Origin: Phoma sp. XZ068
Lineage: Eukaryota; Ascomycota; Dothideomycetes; Pleosporales; Didymellaceae
Reading direction: 5' to 3'
Assembly (NCBI GenBank): GCA_004835665.1
Contig: RBKR01000003.1
Span: 124,001-188,000 of the forward strand
DNA length: 64,000 bases
Position 1 is the first letter of the stretch, and each line of letters opens with the position of its first letter. The translations under genes and the position numbers were made by a program. The notes beneath the pieces were generated by a model. It had not been told where the DNA came from, searched no databases, and saw only the letters and a list, made by a program, of their open reading frames with translations. Shown here piece by piece: positions 10,790 through 21,836 of the stretch.

Positions 10790-11660
10790 CGCCACTCGGC
10801 CCAAGCAGAAAACGAGAGGGCATAAAAGTTGAGTTGATGTACAGGTCTGTCCGTGTTAGAAAAACACTCGTAAATTGTGACAATAATACAAGCACAAAGT
10901 CTGCGATATTGTTCCCAGCGATACCTTCTCGGTCTCGTCAACGGCGGCACTCTCGACATGGCTTGTCCAAACGTGCGAGACCACAGGAGGCCGCCATCCG
11001 ATTGACTTATGTGCATTCCTAAACCTCGTACGTCGACAGCTCTCGAAAGATTCAGACTCAAATTACGAACCCATGAGCATTCCTGGAGCATGTGGTGTTC
11101 TTCTCCGAGCCAGGCTGCGCCCGTACGGCTACACAGTCGCGGCCAAAGCTACCCCTACCAACTTCGTTCATCGCCTACTATGGGAGGCTTCTATTCATAA
11201 ACATCTTCGTTCGGTACAAGGCACTCACGTGCCAGTGTACTTGGGCAACATCGACTTGAAAATACCATATCTGTATGACGGCATCGCGGAGCTTGTACAC
11301 ATGATGCTTCTTAGTTTTGGCGGCAAGCGTATCTCCCACCAAATTTATGAGAACCGGATTCCTATCCTACGGGAAGTCGATGCTTCAACCGAAGCGCTCC
11401 ACAACTTGGGGGTCTTGCATAAAGACCTGATACCCCACAACCTACTATGGAATGAGGACGCTAAGAAAGTGATGGTGATCGATTTTGACCGAGCCGAAAT
11501 TGTGCACGGAGATGGTTGCACTGCCTTGGGTGAAATCTCCAATAACCGGAAACGGAAGAGAAAATCGGAAATAGGTCTGACAAAATTGAGATCCGACAAG
11601 GCATCTGCGTTCACGCGGGAACGACAACGCGCTGCCATTGGGTTGCGTGAATTACGGTGA
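10790..11660 (+). pseudogene. Protein kinase-like gene remnant
   Basis: The 3' part (11073-11660) encodes the C-lobe of a fungal kinase-like family: GTHVPVYLGNIDL, then the catalytic-loop-like GVLHKDLIPHNLLW, then VIDFDRAEI in the place of DFG, then a basic RKRKRKSE tail. Upstream coding can be followed through GGRHPIDLCAFLNLVRRQL. It then needs a one-base shift near 10,980-10,990 to reach YLLGLVNGGTLDMACPNV. That frame is in turn cut by a TAA near 10,870. The N-terminal part of the family is not found. With one nonsense codon, one frameshift and no N-terminus, it is almost certainly dead. Confidence 0.7.
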
Positions 11661-11786
11661 ATCCGCTTCGACGGATATGGCTTGTGGTAAGGGAGCCCGC
11701 AATCATCAGATGGGCATTCAGAGAAAAGCGAAGATTGAGACTTCTATCAACAGGTCTTCATAATGTGCAAGCTTGTTCGTCAGGTA

Positions 11787-12205
11787 TTAGTTTGCTCCCG
11801 TAAATTGCACCTTCTTCCTCTTCTTCTTAATCCTGCTTTTCTCCAGTTCCCCTTTAGCCTCGGAGCCTCTCTTTAACCGCTTCTTTGTCTCTCTTAATGC
11901 CCGCCCTAAGACGTCGAAACAATCTTCATAGTGTGCTAGTATACGCGTGATATTGCTGTTCTCCTGCTCCAGCTCAGTAAGTCTTTCGCTTTGCCGGTCT
12001 ACATCACGTTTGAGCTCATCTATGGCGGCTCTATCATCTGCTCCTGAGAAGACATTAGCAACGTTATTTATTGTATGCTAGAACCTACCTGCTGCCTTCC
12101 CGTGTTGTTGTGCCGCCGCAGGCAGGGGCTCGGTAATGCGCCTGCCTGAACCTATATCGCTGGAATGGGGATGTGCAGTCTCAGGTAACTTCGAGTAGTA
12201 TCAGC
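11787..12205 (-). pseudogene. Coiled-coil tail of an unidentified gene, truncated
   Basis: On the minus strand a frame ending at 11787 encodes IDELKRDVDRQSERLTELEQ and continues as a charged coiled coil with a very basic end. It can be extended upstream across a good intron (GTAGGT at 12088, branch GCTAAT, acceptor CTTCTCAG) into GSGRRITEPLPAAAQQHGK and KLPETAHPHSSD. No start codon was found before in-frame stops. The basic coiled-coil end is reminiscent of C-termini of some pogo-type transposases, but nothing here is diagnostic. Promoter or first exons may be missing. Confidence 0.4.
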
Positions 12206-12686
12206 TGTACCCTTGGTTTGCATTCAAATACCATGCATTATTTCGCGTACCCAGTGCTTGTAAAAGTCAACATCTTCCACTGTTGCTTGCGAGCTGTCCG
12301 TGGCATGCAAGTGGGGACGAATACAATCGGGAGACGAGTATGAGTCCATAATGTGTTTCGTCTCAAGTCCTGCAAGCGCACAAGTAGTCTTTTATACCCA
12401 ACATGTGTGCTTCGCTTGTTAGCAGTGCTGTCTGTGCGATGCCGGTTATCATTCATCGGTCCTTTATTGATGCATTCTGTCTCACTTGAAGTCGGATATC
12501 GGTTGATCGAGTACCGTCTGCCATGCCTTCGCTGCATCAAGGATCGCAACATTATGACGCCGATGCTCCGTTTCTGTTCCATTCTAGGCAAGCGCTTCGA
12601 CCGACCTATTGCTGCAGATGTAGCAGCCGTAAGTTATAAGAACTTGGTCTCGTCAATTGGCATCATATCAACATCTCGTACCCATT

Positions 12687-13535
12687 ATGGACCGCACATT
12701 TCTCATTGGCTTTACAACCAGCTATTCAATCAGTTTGCTCATGACCATCTCACTCTTATACGCTGATATCAGAAGACCTAGGCTGCAAGCAGCGACCTAC
12801 TTGGAGAAGGTCTTAGCTATCGTCTTCGGCTTTGGTCAGGTAGCGATCATAATGGCTGCAATCATAGCCGTAGTGGTTGCCTTTATCACCAAAATTCAGG
12901 CGTATTGGCTAGAACCACTCTTCTTGAGTACTCTCCAAGCTGATGTGGCAATCAACGTATGTTATCTCATTCAGCATATACCCCCAAACTCACCCTTACC
13001 AGTTCACTCGGAATCTACGCTTCACTGATAATTCGACCTGGACAGTTGTATACGTATACATAGCATGCGTTTTCACCGTAACACTGGAGTTCATATTCCG
13101 CATAAGGCATGGATGTGCTTCCTCACTATACAGCGTCTTTTGTTAACCAACGGTAGGAACGAAACTTCACAACACGGATATGACTCGTTCCTGTATCTTG
13201 CTATTTTGCCAACTCTTGCCTTAACAATCTCAGGTTGGCGGCTATGCGCGCACAAACGAGCAGGCGGAAGCAGCCCAGTGTATAAAAGGTTGTTGTTTGC
13301 CTTCGTAATCTCGAATGCCGCTGCAGCGCTCTGCCAGCTGATCACTGCTATGACTATCTACGTTCACTTGGTCTCACACGGGGTGATAAGTGACTGGCTC
13401 AATCAAAGCATGTTACTTGTACGTACTAGCACAATTTTCGAGGCTTTTCTGACATGGACAGGCCTGTACTTCAACTCAACTTCTGTGCCCTCTCGTGTTC
13501 TGTTTGGGCCGGATGACGTCTTACCGAGTAGCTAG
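12687..13535 (+). CDS. Multi-pass membrane protein of unknown family
   Basis: I infer exons 12687-12956, 13003-13053 and 13107-13535. The first intron (GTATGT...TTACCAG) is clear and in phase 0. The donor of the second could be 13048 or 13054. The product is about 249 aa with at least five hydrophobic helices, including FLIGFTTSYSISLLMTISLL, VAIIMAAIIAVVVAFI, FLYLAILPTLALTISG and FVISNAAAALCQLITAMTIY. The layout resembles fungal integral membrane proteins with receptor-like topology, but I see no family motif. Possible N-glycosylation sites are present near the C-terminus. Confidence 0.6.
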
Positions 13536-13806
13536 TTTGGACAACTATGTGGGCCACGAGAGTAATATCAGGCTCAATAATTTCTGAGAGCAAAGAAAGT
13601 CAAACGGCAATAAGGTGTTTATATCCGTCATTTAGTGACAGCAGCGGCTGAGGAGGCTACAGAGATGGGCAGCCGACGCAGAGGTGAATTGAGTTATCAA
13701 GACATAAAAGGGCTAAGGTACAAAGGCAAGAGTCTACGTTGCATGGAAGCTAGAGAGTTCTCCACATGTATGTACAAAGTCTCCGCTCTTAGCATATGGC
13801 CCCCAA

Positions 13807-14862
13807 TTACGACATTTTGAACTTGTCTTGATGCTGCAGAACCAACGCAAGGTTGTTCATGCTTGTAAGTGTGGAAGGGTGTTGCCATCCAAGCTCTTCT
13901 AGTTTTCCTTCCAGTGACTGCCAATTCAGCTCCTCAGATTCCTTGTACTTGCCCTGAAGCTGCAGCACTAGCGCCAAGTTGCTCATACTAGCAAGTGTCG
14001 TAGGATGATGCTTTCCAAGAGTCTCCTGAAAGCCATTGAGAGCTCGCTGGTTCAGCTTTAATGCCTGCTTGTATTTGCCCTGATGCTGTAGTACTAGCGC
14101 TAGATTACTCATGCTTGTTAGACTATCCGCATGACATGGTCCCAGCACCTTCTTACTGCCTTGAAGTACCAAGCGATTCAGGTCTTCTGACTCCTCGTAA
14201 CTGCCCAGGCGCTGTAGCGTTAACGCTAAGTTGCTGATGCTTGTAAGTGTGAAAGGATGCAGCAAGCCCAATGTCCGCTTGAACCCTTCCAAAGCCCGTC
14301 TGTTCAGTCCCACTGCGTCACTGTGGTTTCCTTGGCTTGACAACACCCCAGCCAGGATTTCCACGCTCAACAAAGTCCGTTGGTCATTCGGTCCTAGTAC
14401 GCTATCTCTCACAGCCAGCGCTTCAGTGATCATCTTTTGTGCCATGGTATAATCCCCTCGCTTCCATAAATACCATGCCACATTCGTGACCATCTGTGCC
14501 CACGCCCCCCATGAATTGAGAGTGATCGGGACACAATTATAGGCCCAGTCAACATACGGAAGCAGCTCCTGACATCTTTTCCAGTTCTCAAACTCTCCAG
14601 TAGGAAAATTCCGCGCCAAGTACTCCAGGCATGGGTCGTCAGCGTTGCTTTCTACTAACAAAACAGTCTTTAGACCTTTGTTTGCCAGTCTGTCTTTCAT
14701 GTGCTGAAACCAGTTTTTCGAAAGTCGCAGGTTGTTGTACGATCGCTGACGACGTTTTGGCTTGATTTGATTGTTCAAATCCGTACGTTTCTCTAGCACC
14801 CTGAACTTGAGGGATTCCAGCAAACTAGGTACATAAAGGCCCGTCTCAAAGGTCAAGAGCAT
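13807..14862 (-). pseudogene. TPR array resembling the C-terminus of a fungal NLR (NB-ARC/TPR), truncated
   Basis: One open frame of 351 aa is present. The last about 210 residues form six 42-residue tetratricopeptide repeats of the kinesin-light-chain type, such as SMSNLALVLQHQGKYKQALK followed by LGKHHPTTL. The final repeat is cut short (HQDKFKMS). The repeats are preceded by FPTGEFENWKRCQELLPYVD, a linker that I know from NB-ARC-TPR proteins just before the TPRs. No NB-ARC P-loop or effector domain is found within the next kilobase upstream. The first about 70 residues do not look like NLR sequence. I therefore read it as an NLR remnant, though expression as a short TPR protein cannot be excluded. 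NLRs are common Starship cargo. Confidence 0.7.
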
Positions 14863-15285
14863 ATTCGCTGGGGCTGATTAGAAACAAGAAATCTTTATAG
14901 AGGTAAGAATGGCTGCTCAAACAGTATTGATGGACTTGGGTAGAATTCTGCCATCCAGGCAACTTTTGTTTGCTGAAAGGGCGGGTTGTACTGCAACCTT
15001 GAAAGTGTTGCCCGATAACTGTTTCCTTGCCAAAGCCCGAGTCACAGAAACATAATCTCGAGAGTGGGTTAACTGTTTTCAGTCAGAATTGCTGAGTACA
15101 GGAACCTGTATCCCGCAGTTTAATCGCGCTTGGACCCGGTGCAATCGCAACCAGGGTTCGGAAAGGTCACATTTGTCCAAAGCCGTTCTACGAAAAAGGA
15201 GCACGTGAAAACGCAGGGATTGCGGATAAATTCGACAGTTAATTAAACACAAGCAACGAGCTCTGAACTGCTAACCCCTTTCGCC
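14863..15285. other. Intergenic, nothing recognised
   Basis: This 0.4-kb stretch lies between the TPR frame, whose 5' end faces it, and the 3' end of the DUF3716-like gene. No NB-ARC coding or other domain was seen in any frame. Confidence 0.4.
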
Positions 15286-15913
15286 TCATACGCTGAAGCT
15301 GCATTCTTTGTTCCGCGAGATACAGTTGGTGCACTCAACAAGACCAAGCTGCTCCGCAATGCGGCACGAATTGAAGAAGCCGTCGCCGTCGCAGCAATTT
15401 TGGCACGGAGTAACGGTGAGGTTGGTGACGCGCTGGGCGCAGTGGAATATAACCGCAACGAGTCTTCCTAATGGCCAGCCATCCGTGTTGAAGCAGATAT
15501 GTTCATAGCTGCAATCGACCATGGCGCGCCAGTCAGGATCGCTCACGAACGAAGTGATGGCCCTGATCTTCTGGACATAAGGGTTGCCAGTGCTCCTGGG
15601 GACGTGCCTGCGAATAGCTGCTGCGAGATCGTTGACAGCAGCCTTCGTGTTCAGCTTAAGAGAACGATTCCTCTTCACTCCGCTGAGTTAGCTCTCAAGT
15701 TCCTCATATGCTAGGGTATATAATAATGTACTCACACCAAACAACGAAGTCATCCCAATCCTCGTTCTCGGGAATGTAATGTCCATTGTGAGGTAGCGTC
15801 AATGGCCGTCGCGGATAATCTTCACGGCCACCGCCATTAGAGCGCCTGCAACCGGAGTTGGCGTAATTATCATTAGTGAGATTGACAAAACTGAAACCGC
15901 GGAGAGTGGCCAT
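15286..15913 (-). CDS. DUF3716-like Cys-cluster protein
   Basis: I infer two exons, 15732-15913 and 15286-15682, joined in phase 2 across a 49-nt intron (GTACAT...CTCAG), giving 192 aa. The C-terminus carries a Cys pattern, TPCQNCCDGDGFFNSC followed by VECTNCISRNKECSF. It matches the arrangement of fungal DUF3716-type domains (CxxC, GxFxxC, CxNCxxxxxxC), which probably bind zinc. The body is helical. The branch site CTAAC is unusually close to the acceptor, so the exact intron edge is uncertain. Function is unknown. Confidence 0.65.
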
Positions 15914-16201
15914 AGTGTTGTCATGAGGATGGAGGAGGGAAGGTGGTGGAGGGAAGTGTAACGTTTATATACTACAGCTGGCGCGTGGTTGGCGCGTGCT
16001 TACCGCGCAATCAGGCGGACGTCATATACGCAAACGGGATCCCGAGTTGAGAAACACAGTGTACCGAATCAGTTGATCGAATTTGTAAAGACTACATGTT
16101 GCTAACGTTGTATACTGCACCTGCCTAGCGGGACTATGCCCACATCGGCTCAAAGCTCAAAGAAGCTTCACCAAACTCGCCAACTCTGCCCTAACTCAAA
16201 T

Positions 16202-18532
16202 CTATGGAGCGGTAGCCGTTATGTTAGGGGGAAGATCACCATTATCAACGTCAACTCCTGCCATTAAATTCTCGTCATCGTCGGCGTCTTCTTCTTCCTT
16301 ACCGCCTCTATCGCTGCTCTGGGTCCCAGGATCATCTCGCTCGTTTTCTGGAAAGAGCCATGGGGTTTTTAGAAGATCGTCTGAGGTCAGGGGTTTCTGG
16401 GTCTGCGGGTGGAGCTTTTGAACCTTACATGCCTCGAAATAGGTCTGTCTCTGTACGTAGGACACCTCCATGGTTGAGAATGTTTTCTTCCCATATCTTT
16501 GTCCTGCGAGTTGCGCGAATTCTGTTCTGTCGAGAAAATCTGGGTCGGGCACGCCCTTGTACTGTACGCTGATATAAGCATCTTGAAGTCGTTCTTTTGC
16601 TCCGCGGCGCACGTAGCCCTCCGCTCGAGGCATCACCACGACTGGGCCGATTTTTACAATTGGATGATCCCCTCTTATGTCTTTCCTTCGTTGCTTAATG
16701 TTGAATTCAGAAACTTTCTGATCAGCCAACCTCTCTGCACCGCCTGGCCCCAAGTCGCTGCCTCTGAAAACTTTGAGGTACTCCATCCCTGGCACATCGA
16801 GGCCAGCATTGACAAAGTAACGATTGTACCTTGCATTATCTGACATAGCGGGTCTTGTTGCTACGAGAGGCCCATGCTCCGTCATGCCATCCTCATACTG
16901 GAATACCTTGGCCATACCTGCTCCAAAGTTCAGTGAGGTGATATCAAGATTCCGGAGTATCTCCTCTGACAGGTTGGTTCCAGCAACGTGATTTGTCGCA
17001 GTTCCGGTAACCACCTTTGCTGCAGGTGCCGTTGCTCCAGATGCATTGGGTGGTTTTACTGAAGTTTCAGCAGATGAACTTGCTGCAGGACCGCTGGGAG
17101 GCTGTCTTAGTTCTATAGCGCGCACCACACTGACCGCTGCCTCTTGTCTTCGGAGCTGCTCCGTGAGCCTTTCAAGATTAACATTCACTTCGTCGTAATG
17201 CCCGTCCTTATGTTGGTCGAATATCTCTTTGAGTATGGACATAGGTAAGCAGTGAACGGTTTCTGTCTCTCGTTTTAGAGTTACAATGGACTTATCAATC
17301 GTTTCCAGTTTCTCAATTAGGCTACTTGCCTTGAGAATGGTCTGATCTGTAGTCGTGCTGCCGTCACTTACGCTTAAGACAAAATCGTACAAAGGTCTGG
17401 TAGCCGTGTCCCATAGATCAATCTCGTCAAGAGTCGGTCGTTCTAATTCTGCCTTCATTGTGAAGTAAAGATCCTGATTCTCTTGAGAGGACATAAAGTC
17501 ATTGAACATTTTTGTTGCGCGGTCACCCAATACTTGGGTGGGTGGAATGCCCTTGCGTTGTAGATTATCAAGGAAGATCAAACTTGTTTGGAAAAGCTTC
17601 TTAGTCTTCTCCTTTCGGGCTTCCAGCCTTCTCTTGGCTGTATCCTTCTTGGCTGTCAATTCAACAGACTGCGCGGGACTACATGACGCGAGCTGTCGAT
17701 CGTAGTCTTCAATCTTCTTTCTCCACGCTGCTTCAGAAGGCGAGTTGTTGAGTCTATCAACTGCTTTCTCTATGGAGTAAATCTGCGCGCAGAGCTCTTC
17801 AATAGGGAACTTCCACATCCTAAGTAGTTCTTCCTTTGAAGGCTGTCCGGTTTCTTGAATGCAGCGGTTGTGGAGCTGTTTTCTACGCAGCACCTTTTCG
17901 CTTTCGGACTTTCCTGAAAGCTCCTCTTCGAGGCTCTTTAGCCTTGCTTGGTAGAGCGCATGGGCTTTGGTGTTGAATTCTACATCGACGTTCAAGGTTT
18001 TATCGCAGTAGTTCTCAATGGTTTTGTTTACTTGGTTTACAACGTTCTGTTTGGGGCTGGACAACTTGGCCTTACCGCCTGGAGCCCATTGGAATCTAAG
18101 TATGTGGTACAATCCTCGCCATTCCTTTTCGACTCGTTCAGGCCGTTTCTCAGGAGCTGTTTTGTTTGATCGCTCACGCATGTAATTCAAGAAGCCTTCG
18201 TTGGCGGTAATGGCCACTTGTCTCTTATCTTCAGCATCTCTTTGTGCCCGTTGCGCTTCGTCAAGGTTCTCTTCATTGTCCGAGCTAGCTTGAGAAGAAA
18301 TGTCACTTTCTTTGTCTGTTTCTTCCAAGGCATCACTATCCACTTCTTCAAGACCCTCTCCCTGCTTCTGCGTTTGCTTGGGCTTTGGCAGTGACTCTAC
18401 AACTGTAGCCTCGCTCTCGTTTCCTTCTGCGTCCTTCTTCTCTGTGATTCTGTACTTTCCCTTCTTCTTCCCGGCTTTGTTACTGCTCAAGGGTGCCGAG
18501 GATGGACCGGAGAGAACAAGACTTGTTGACAT
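16202..18532 (-). CDS. Large intronless unknown protein, 776 aa
   Basis: A single uninterrupted frame runs from ATG 18532 (MSTSLVLSGPSS). The order is: a charged, disordered N-terminus (residues about 1-115); a long helical and partly coiled-coil section (about 120-480); a Ser/Ala/Pro-rich linker (about 485-535); and a compact domain with ARYNRYFVNAGLDVPGMEYL and KIGPVVVMPRAEGYVRRG. It ends in an acidic tail. No known family comes to mind. In a region where most genes have introns and many are broken, an intact 2.3-kb frame is notable. A TATA-like sequence (TTATATAGAG) lies about 110 nt upstream of the ATG, near 18644-18653. Confidence 0.75.
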   Translation of the reverse strand: MSTSLVLSGPSSAPLSSNKAGKKKGKYRITEKKDAEGNESEATVVESLPKPKQTQKQGEGLEEVDSDALEETDKESDISSQASSDNEENLDEAQRAQRDAEDKRQVAITANEGFLNYMRERSNKTAPEKRPERVEKEWRGLYHILRFQWAPGGKAKLSSPKQNVVNQVNKTIENYCDKTLNVDVEFNTKAHALYQARLKSLEEELSGKSESEKVLRRKQLHNRCIQETGQPSKEELLRMWKFPIEELCAQIYSIEKAVDRLNNSPSEAAWRKKIEDYDRQLASCSPAQSVELTAKKDTAKRRLEARKEKTKKLFQTSLIFLDNLQRKGIPPTQVLGDRATKMFNDFMSSQENQDLYFTMKAELERPTLDEIDLWDTATRPLYDFVLSVSDGSTTTDQTILKASSLIEKLETIDKSIVTLKRETETVHCLPMSILKEIFDQHKDGHYDEVNVNLERLTEQLRRQEAAVSVVRAIELRQPPSGPAASSSAETSVKPPNASGATAPAAKVVTGTATNHVAGTNLSEEILRNLDITSLNFGAGMAKVFQYEDGMTEHGPLVATRPAMSDNARYNRYFVNAGLDVPGMEYLKVFRGSDLGPGGAERLADQKVSEFNIKQRRKDIRGDHPIVKIGPVVVMPRAEGYVRRGAKERLQDAYISVQYKGVPDPDFLDRTEFAQLAGQRYGKKTFSTMEVSYVQRQTYFEACKVQKLHPQTQKPLTSDDLLKTPWLFPENERDDPGTQSSDRGGKEEEDADDDENLMAGVDVDNGDLPPNITATAP

Positions 18533-18826
18533 TGTTAAAGATAAATTCTTTAGTGGATGATGCGAAAAAGGCTAATTCTCAAGACCAGCTTAAGAATCTA
18601 TATTTGAGTTTGTTATGCCTGAGTAAACCCTGGCAGCGAGTAATTTATATAGAGCAGTGGAGGGCAGAAAACGTAGTCTTGTTAGTCGGGAACTGAGTTA
18701 CAGAAAGCAGGTCTGCGAATGCATTCAGAGATAGGGACAGGTGACACCGAAAACTGATTTCAGGAAGACCACCCTAACTTAATAAAGATCGCTTGGACTG
18801 GTACGGCAGCCAAATCAACAAATATC

Positions 18827-19594
18827 ATGGCTCGTGTACTCTTATTGATTGTTTTGGGCCTAGGGACCGTGGCGCTGGCCTCCATACCTAGCTCGGATGC
18901 TGCGATCTCCAGTCTATGGAGCAACCCTCAACCATCACATCTACCCTGGGCTTGGAACCAGACCACTCAGACTGCCGAAACAGTTACGCCAACAAATTCA
19001 ATGTACACTGATGTGCAAAAGCCCACCTCCACAGTCAATGTTGGCGATCAAGGGGAGCTCTTGTTCTCCCCTTCTTCGCTGAACGCGTCGGTGGGCAGCA
19101 TTATCGCGTTTAACTTCCTTGCTATGAATCACACATTGACTCAAAGCAACCTGTCAAGCCCTTGTCAGCACAATGGAGGTTTTGACTCTGGATTTAGGCA
19201 GTTCAACCCAGCTAATGTGAGCGGGAAGTATATCATTGAGTATGAGGTTCGAAAGCAGGATCCGCAGTGGTTCTTTTGTGCCCAGAACGTCACAACATCC
19301 CACTGTCACGCCGGCATGGTCTTTAGTCTAAATCCTGGTGGGGCACATCCTGAGTTTTTGCAGAATGCTCGTTCAACAGCCGCAAAAAGTCAACCCACAC
19401 TGGTCTGCCAGCAGCCTCCGTCTGACCAGCCGACTAGCAACAGAACCGTGGCCGCACCAAACACGGGAACCATCTCGGCCAGTATCGGGCCAAACTCAAC
19501 TGCTGTATCTCCCCCTATTGCGAACTCTGGAAACGGGAAGCCCGTAGTAGTAGGCCTTGGCTTAGTTGCCGGCCTTTATGTTCTATTTTTGTAG
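18827..19594 (+). CDS. Secreted GPI-type cupredoxin-domain protein
   Basis: This is a 255-aa single-exon protein. Residues 1-18 (MARVLLLIVLGLGTVALA) form a clear signal peptide. Residues about 65-170 form a plastocyanin-like cupredoxin fold. Possible copper ligands are the His in AMNHTLTQS, the Cys in WFFCAQN, the His residues in SHCHAGM, and the Met. There are many NxS/T sites. A Ser/Thr/Pro-rich stretch leads to a hydrophobic C-terminus (VVVGLGLVAGLYVLFL) typical of a GPI-anchor signal. It is probably a cell-wall or membrane-bound extracellular protein of the fungal cupredoxin family. No catalytic role is assigned. Confidence 0.85.
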   Translation: MARVLLLIVLGLGTVALASIPSSDAAISSLWSNPQPSHLPWAWNQTTQTAETVTPTNSMYTDVQKPTSTVNVGDQGELLFSPSSLNASVGSIIAFNFLAMNHTLTQSNLSSPCQHNGGFDSGFRQFNPANVSGKYIIEYEVRKQDPQWFFCAQNVTTSHCHAGMVFSLNPGGAHPEFLQNARSTAAKSQPTLVCQQPPSDQPTSNRTVAAPNTGTISASIGPNSTAVSPPIANSGNGKPVVVGLGLVAGLYVLFL

Positions 19595-19844
19595 ATTATC
19601 ACCGCCTTTATGTAGAGTTCATAGTAATAATCACATACTACTCTTTACTAGCCTTCTTTCAACTTTATTTAGAGAGTTATAAGACCGAAAATCACGCTGA
19701 TAGTGCGACCTTTTATAAGCTGTGGCAGCAATACGGTCTAGCAACAACAAGATACAGTAAACGTAGTTAGTCTCGAACCTCATCGTTGCGGGGATGTTTA
19801 TCTTATTGTTTTTCTAGGTGTATCTCTGCTTAACTAACTATACT

Positions 19845-20406
19845 CTACAAACAGGACGCGGTTCGCGATAGATTACCCGGTGTAGTAACATTGTTACGGC
19901 ACCTTACTCCTACACATGCGCCCTCACCATCCGCAGTAAGCTGTTCCGAGTCACCAGAGCCTCCAGATATGACAAATAGATCGACAACCGTTCCATCAGT
20001 TCCCGAGCACTGCCTACTTCGCCGTTAGTGAAGATATCGAGGGCGACGCTGAGGTACGCTTACCATTCTAGCCCTGCGACTCCATTGGGGACACTGTCAG
20101 GTATCTTAAAGATTGCAACCTGATCTCCAGCACAGTTGCTGGGTTTGACAGTGGAAGAGATTGATAGGAAAGTATCGTTGGAAAAGCTCATAGTGGCCTG
20201 ACACGTAGAGTTGCGAGAATTAACAAGCCTACAGCATTGTAAGAACTACTGGCGTATGATAGTGGTGAGATGTACTGGTAGTGGAGCTCTTGCCCGGCTT
20301 GTACCTGATTTATTGGACTAAAGAGGACAGGTAGGGTGTAGTCAAAGGGGAAGATCTGAGCTGTTCCCAGCCCAATGAACATAAAGAAAAGCTTCATTGC
20401 ATGCAT
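19845..20406 (-). CDS. Small secreted protein, unknown family
   Basis: I infer three exons, 20233-20406, 20064-20197 and 19845-20013. Phases agree and the product is 158 aa. The first intron would be only 35 nt (GTAGGC...GTCAG); otherwise the gene has a frameshift there. The second (50 nt, GTAAGC...AAGTAG) is standard. Residues about 1-16 (MHAMKLFFMFIGLGTA) are a likely signal peptide. Later sequence includes TMSFSNDTFLS, KPSNCAGDQVAIF and LEWQCSGTDGTVVDLFV. This is a beta-strand-rich, Cys-containing pattern seen in fungal extracellular proteins. It converges with the cupredoxin gene. Confidence 0.6.
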
Positions 20407-21836
20407 GGTCAGGGTGGATAGAAGCCGAAGATTGAGTCGTCAGTCGCCTTTTAATGTCGGCCTAGCTTCCTGTGTTCAGTAGTCGGTCCAGAGTATCCAT
20501 GCATCGTGCTCAGCCATAATGCACCAACGACTACCTGGTTCAGTATACTGTCTCTATCAAACGGTGTCCCGCCACCTTTGATAAATGGCAGAAAATCCCA
20601 GAGCCTTCTCGAGGTCGGTCCAACATGTATCCTAGTTATCCCAGCTTCAGACGTTGTAGTGATCTTGCTGTTCAGTTTGCTGTCCCGGAGCGACACGTTG
20701 TAAAACACATCTTAGACTGTACGGAGGACGAAGAGAATCTGAGGTCTAGAGCTGCGGGAAATATTCTTTCCGCTCGAGTGAGGCGCCTTGCTAGTCTAAT
20801 GTCGCGCCATAGAATCCAAGTGGAATCTCTCAGCCTCAACGAGATAGGTATCACTCTATTTCTACCTCCACCACCATGCCCTGCGCCAAAGTCAAAGTTC
20901 TCCGCTATGTGTAACCGTAAATCCTTTTCACCAACTCTAGCCGCAATCAAAGAAGAGGAGAGCACTCAAGTGCTGCGAAAGACCAACAAGTTTCCAAACG
21001 AGCGAGAGTGGATAACGATGTATGATTACCTTCCAGTCGATAAGCGAAAGGCGCTGTACGTAGTTCCTGGGGCGGAGAAAGCAGGGTTTATCTAAGTGGA
21101 GTGCTGCGGAGTGGACGGGAACTTCCAAAGTTATTTACATTGTGGCGACTACCTAGGTAGCTTAATAAGATATAAACTATACAAAAGCGCAATTGATCCA
21201 CAAACATTCCAAGGTTTACATTCGCCGCCGGGATCGGTTTGTACAGGATGCTGTTTTCTCAAGGTTCACGCTCGGTGTGCCCAACACTCCCTGCTTGCAG
21301 CCCGCGGGCGTGAACCAGAGGGGCAAGTCCACTCGATATACGCGCGCGGGGTTTAATCAACCCATGCGCTCAAGGCGCAACGCGCGTTCTCTTCCTCCCT
21401 CGGCCGGAACTTGGCCAATCATGCTCTACAGCTGGGCGCCCCACGTGTCGTAATCGGACCGCAGATCAAAATAGCCGCAACATCCCGGAACGCGTCTGCG
21501 CTGATCAAGTGGAACATGACTCTGATACGACATTCGATAGTGCCGAAGATACGATTGGTAATATCTGTGGGCGTACCAACGCAATATTAGAGCAGAAAGT
21601 CACCGGTTGGACAGCTTTCCATGAGGCAAGACACAATCAAAGCTGAGAGCTAATGCAAGTGATTCGCATAATGATGATGAAAGTGAAAATCTCTACAAGG
21701 GTACTACGTGTTGCTCTTCTATCAGTCTCCCAAGCCGTGTTCAATGACTGCGCCTGCGTTCTCGCGCTTCATAACATGTGCCATGCTCCCTTCACAGCCA
21801 GAAGACAATTCACAGGCTGTAGAAGTCTAATCAAAG
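20407..21836. other. Stretch without a firm gene
   Basis: Frames overlap on both strands around 20,625-21,095. The plus-strand frame (156 codons, with LSLNEIGITLFLPPPPCPAP) looks somewhat coding but has no domain, and its start is unclear. Nothing recognisable lies at 21,100-21,836. Confidence 0.3.

Noticed and set aside
12238..12591. 117-codon minus-strand frame and the overlapping 137-codon plus frame
   Set aside because: No domain, and they overlap each other. Neither joins to the coiled-coil tail or the membrane protein.
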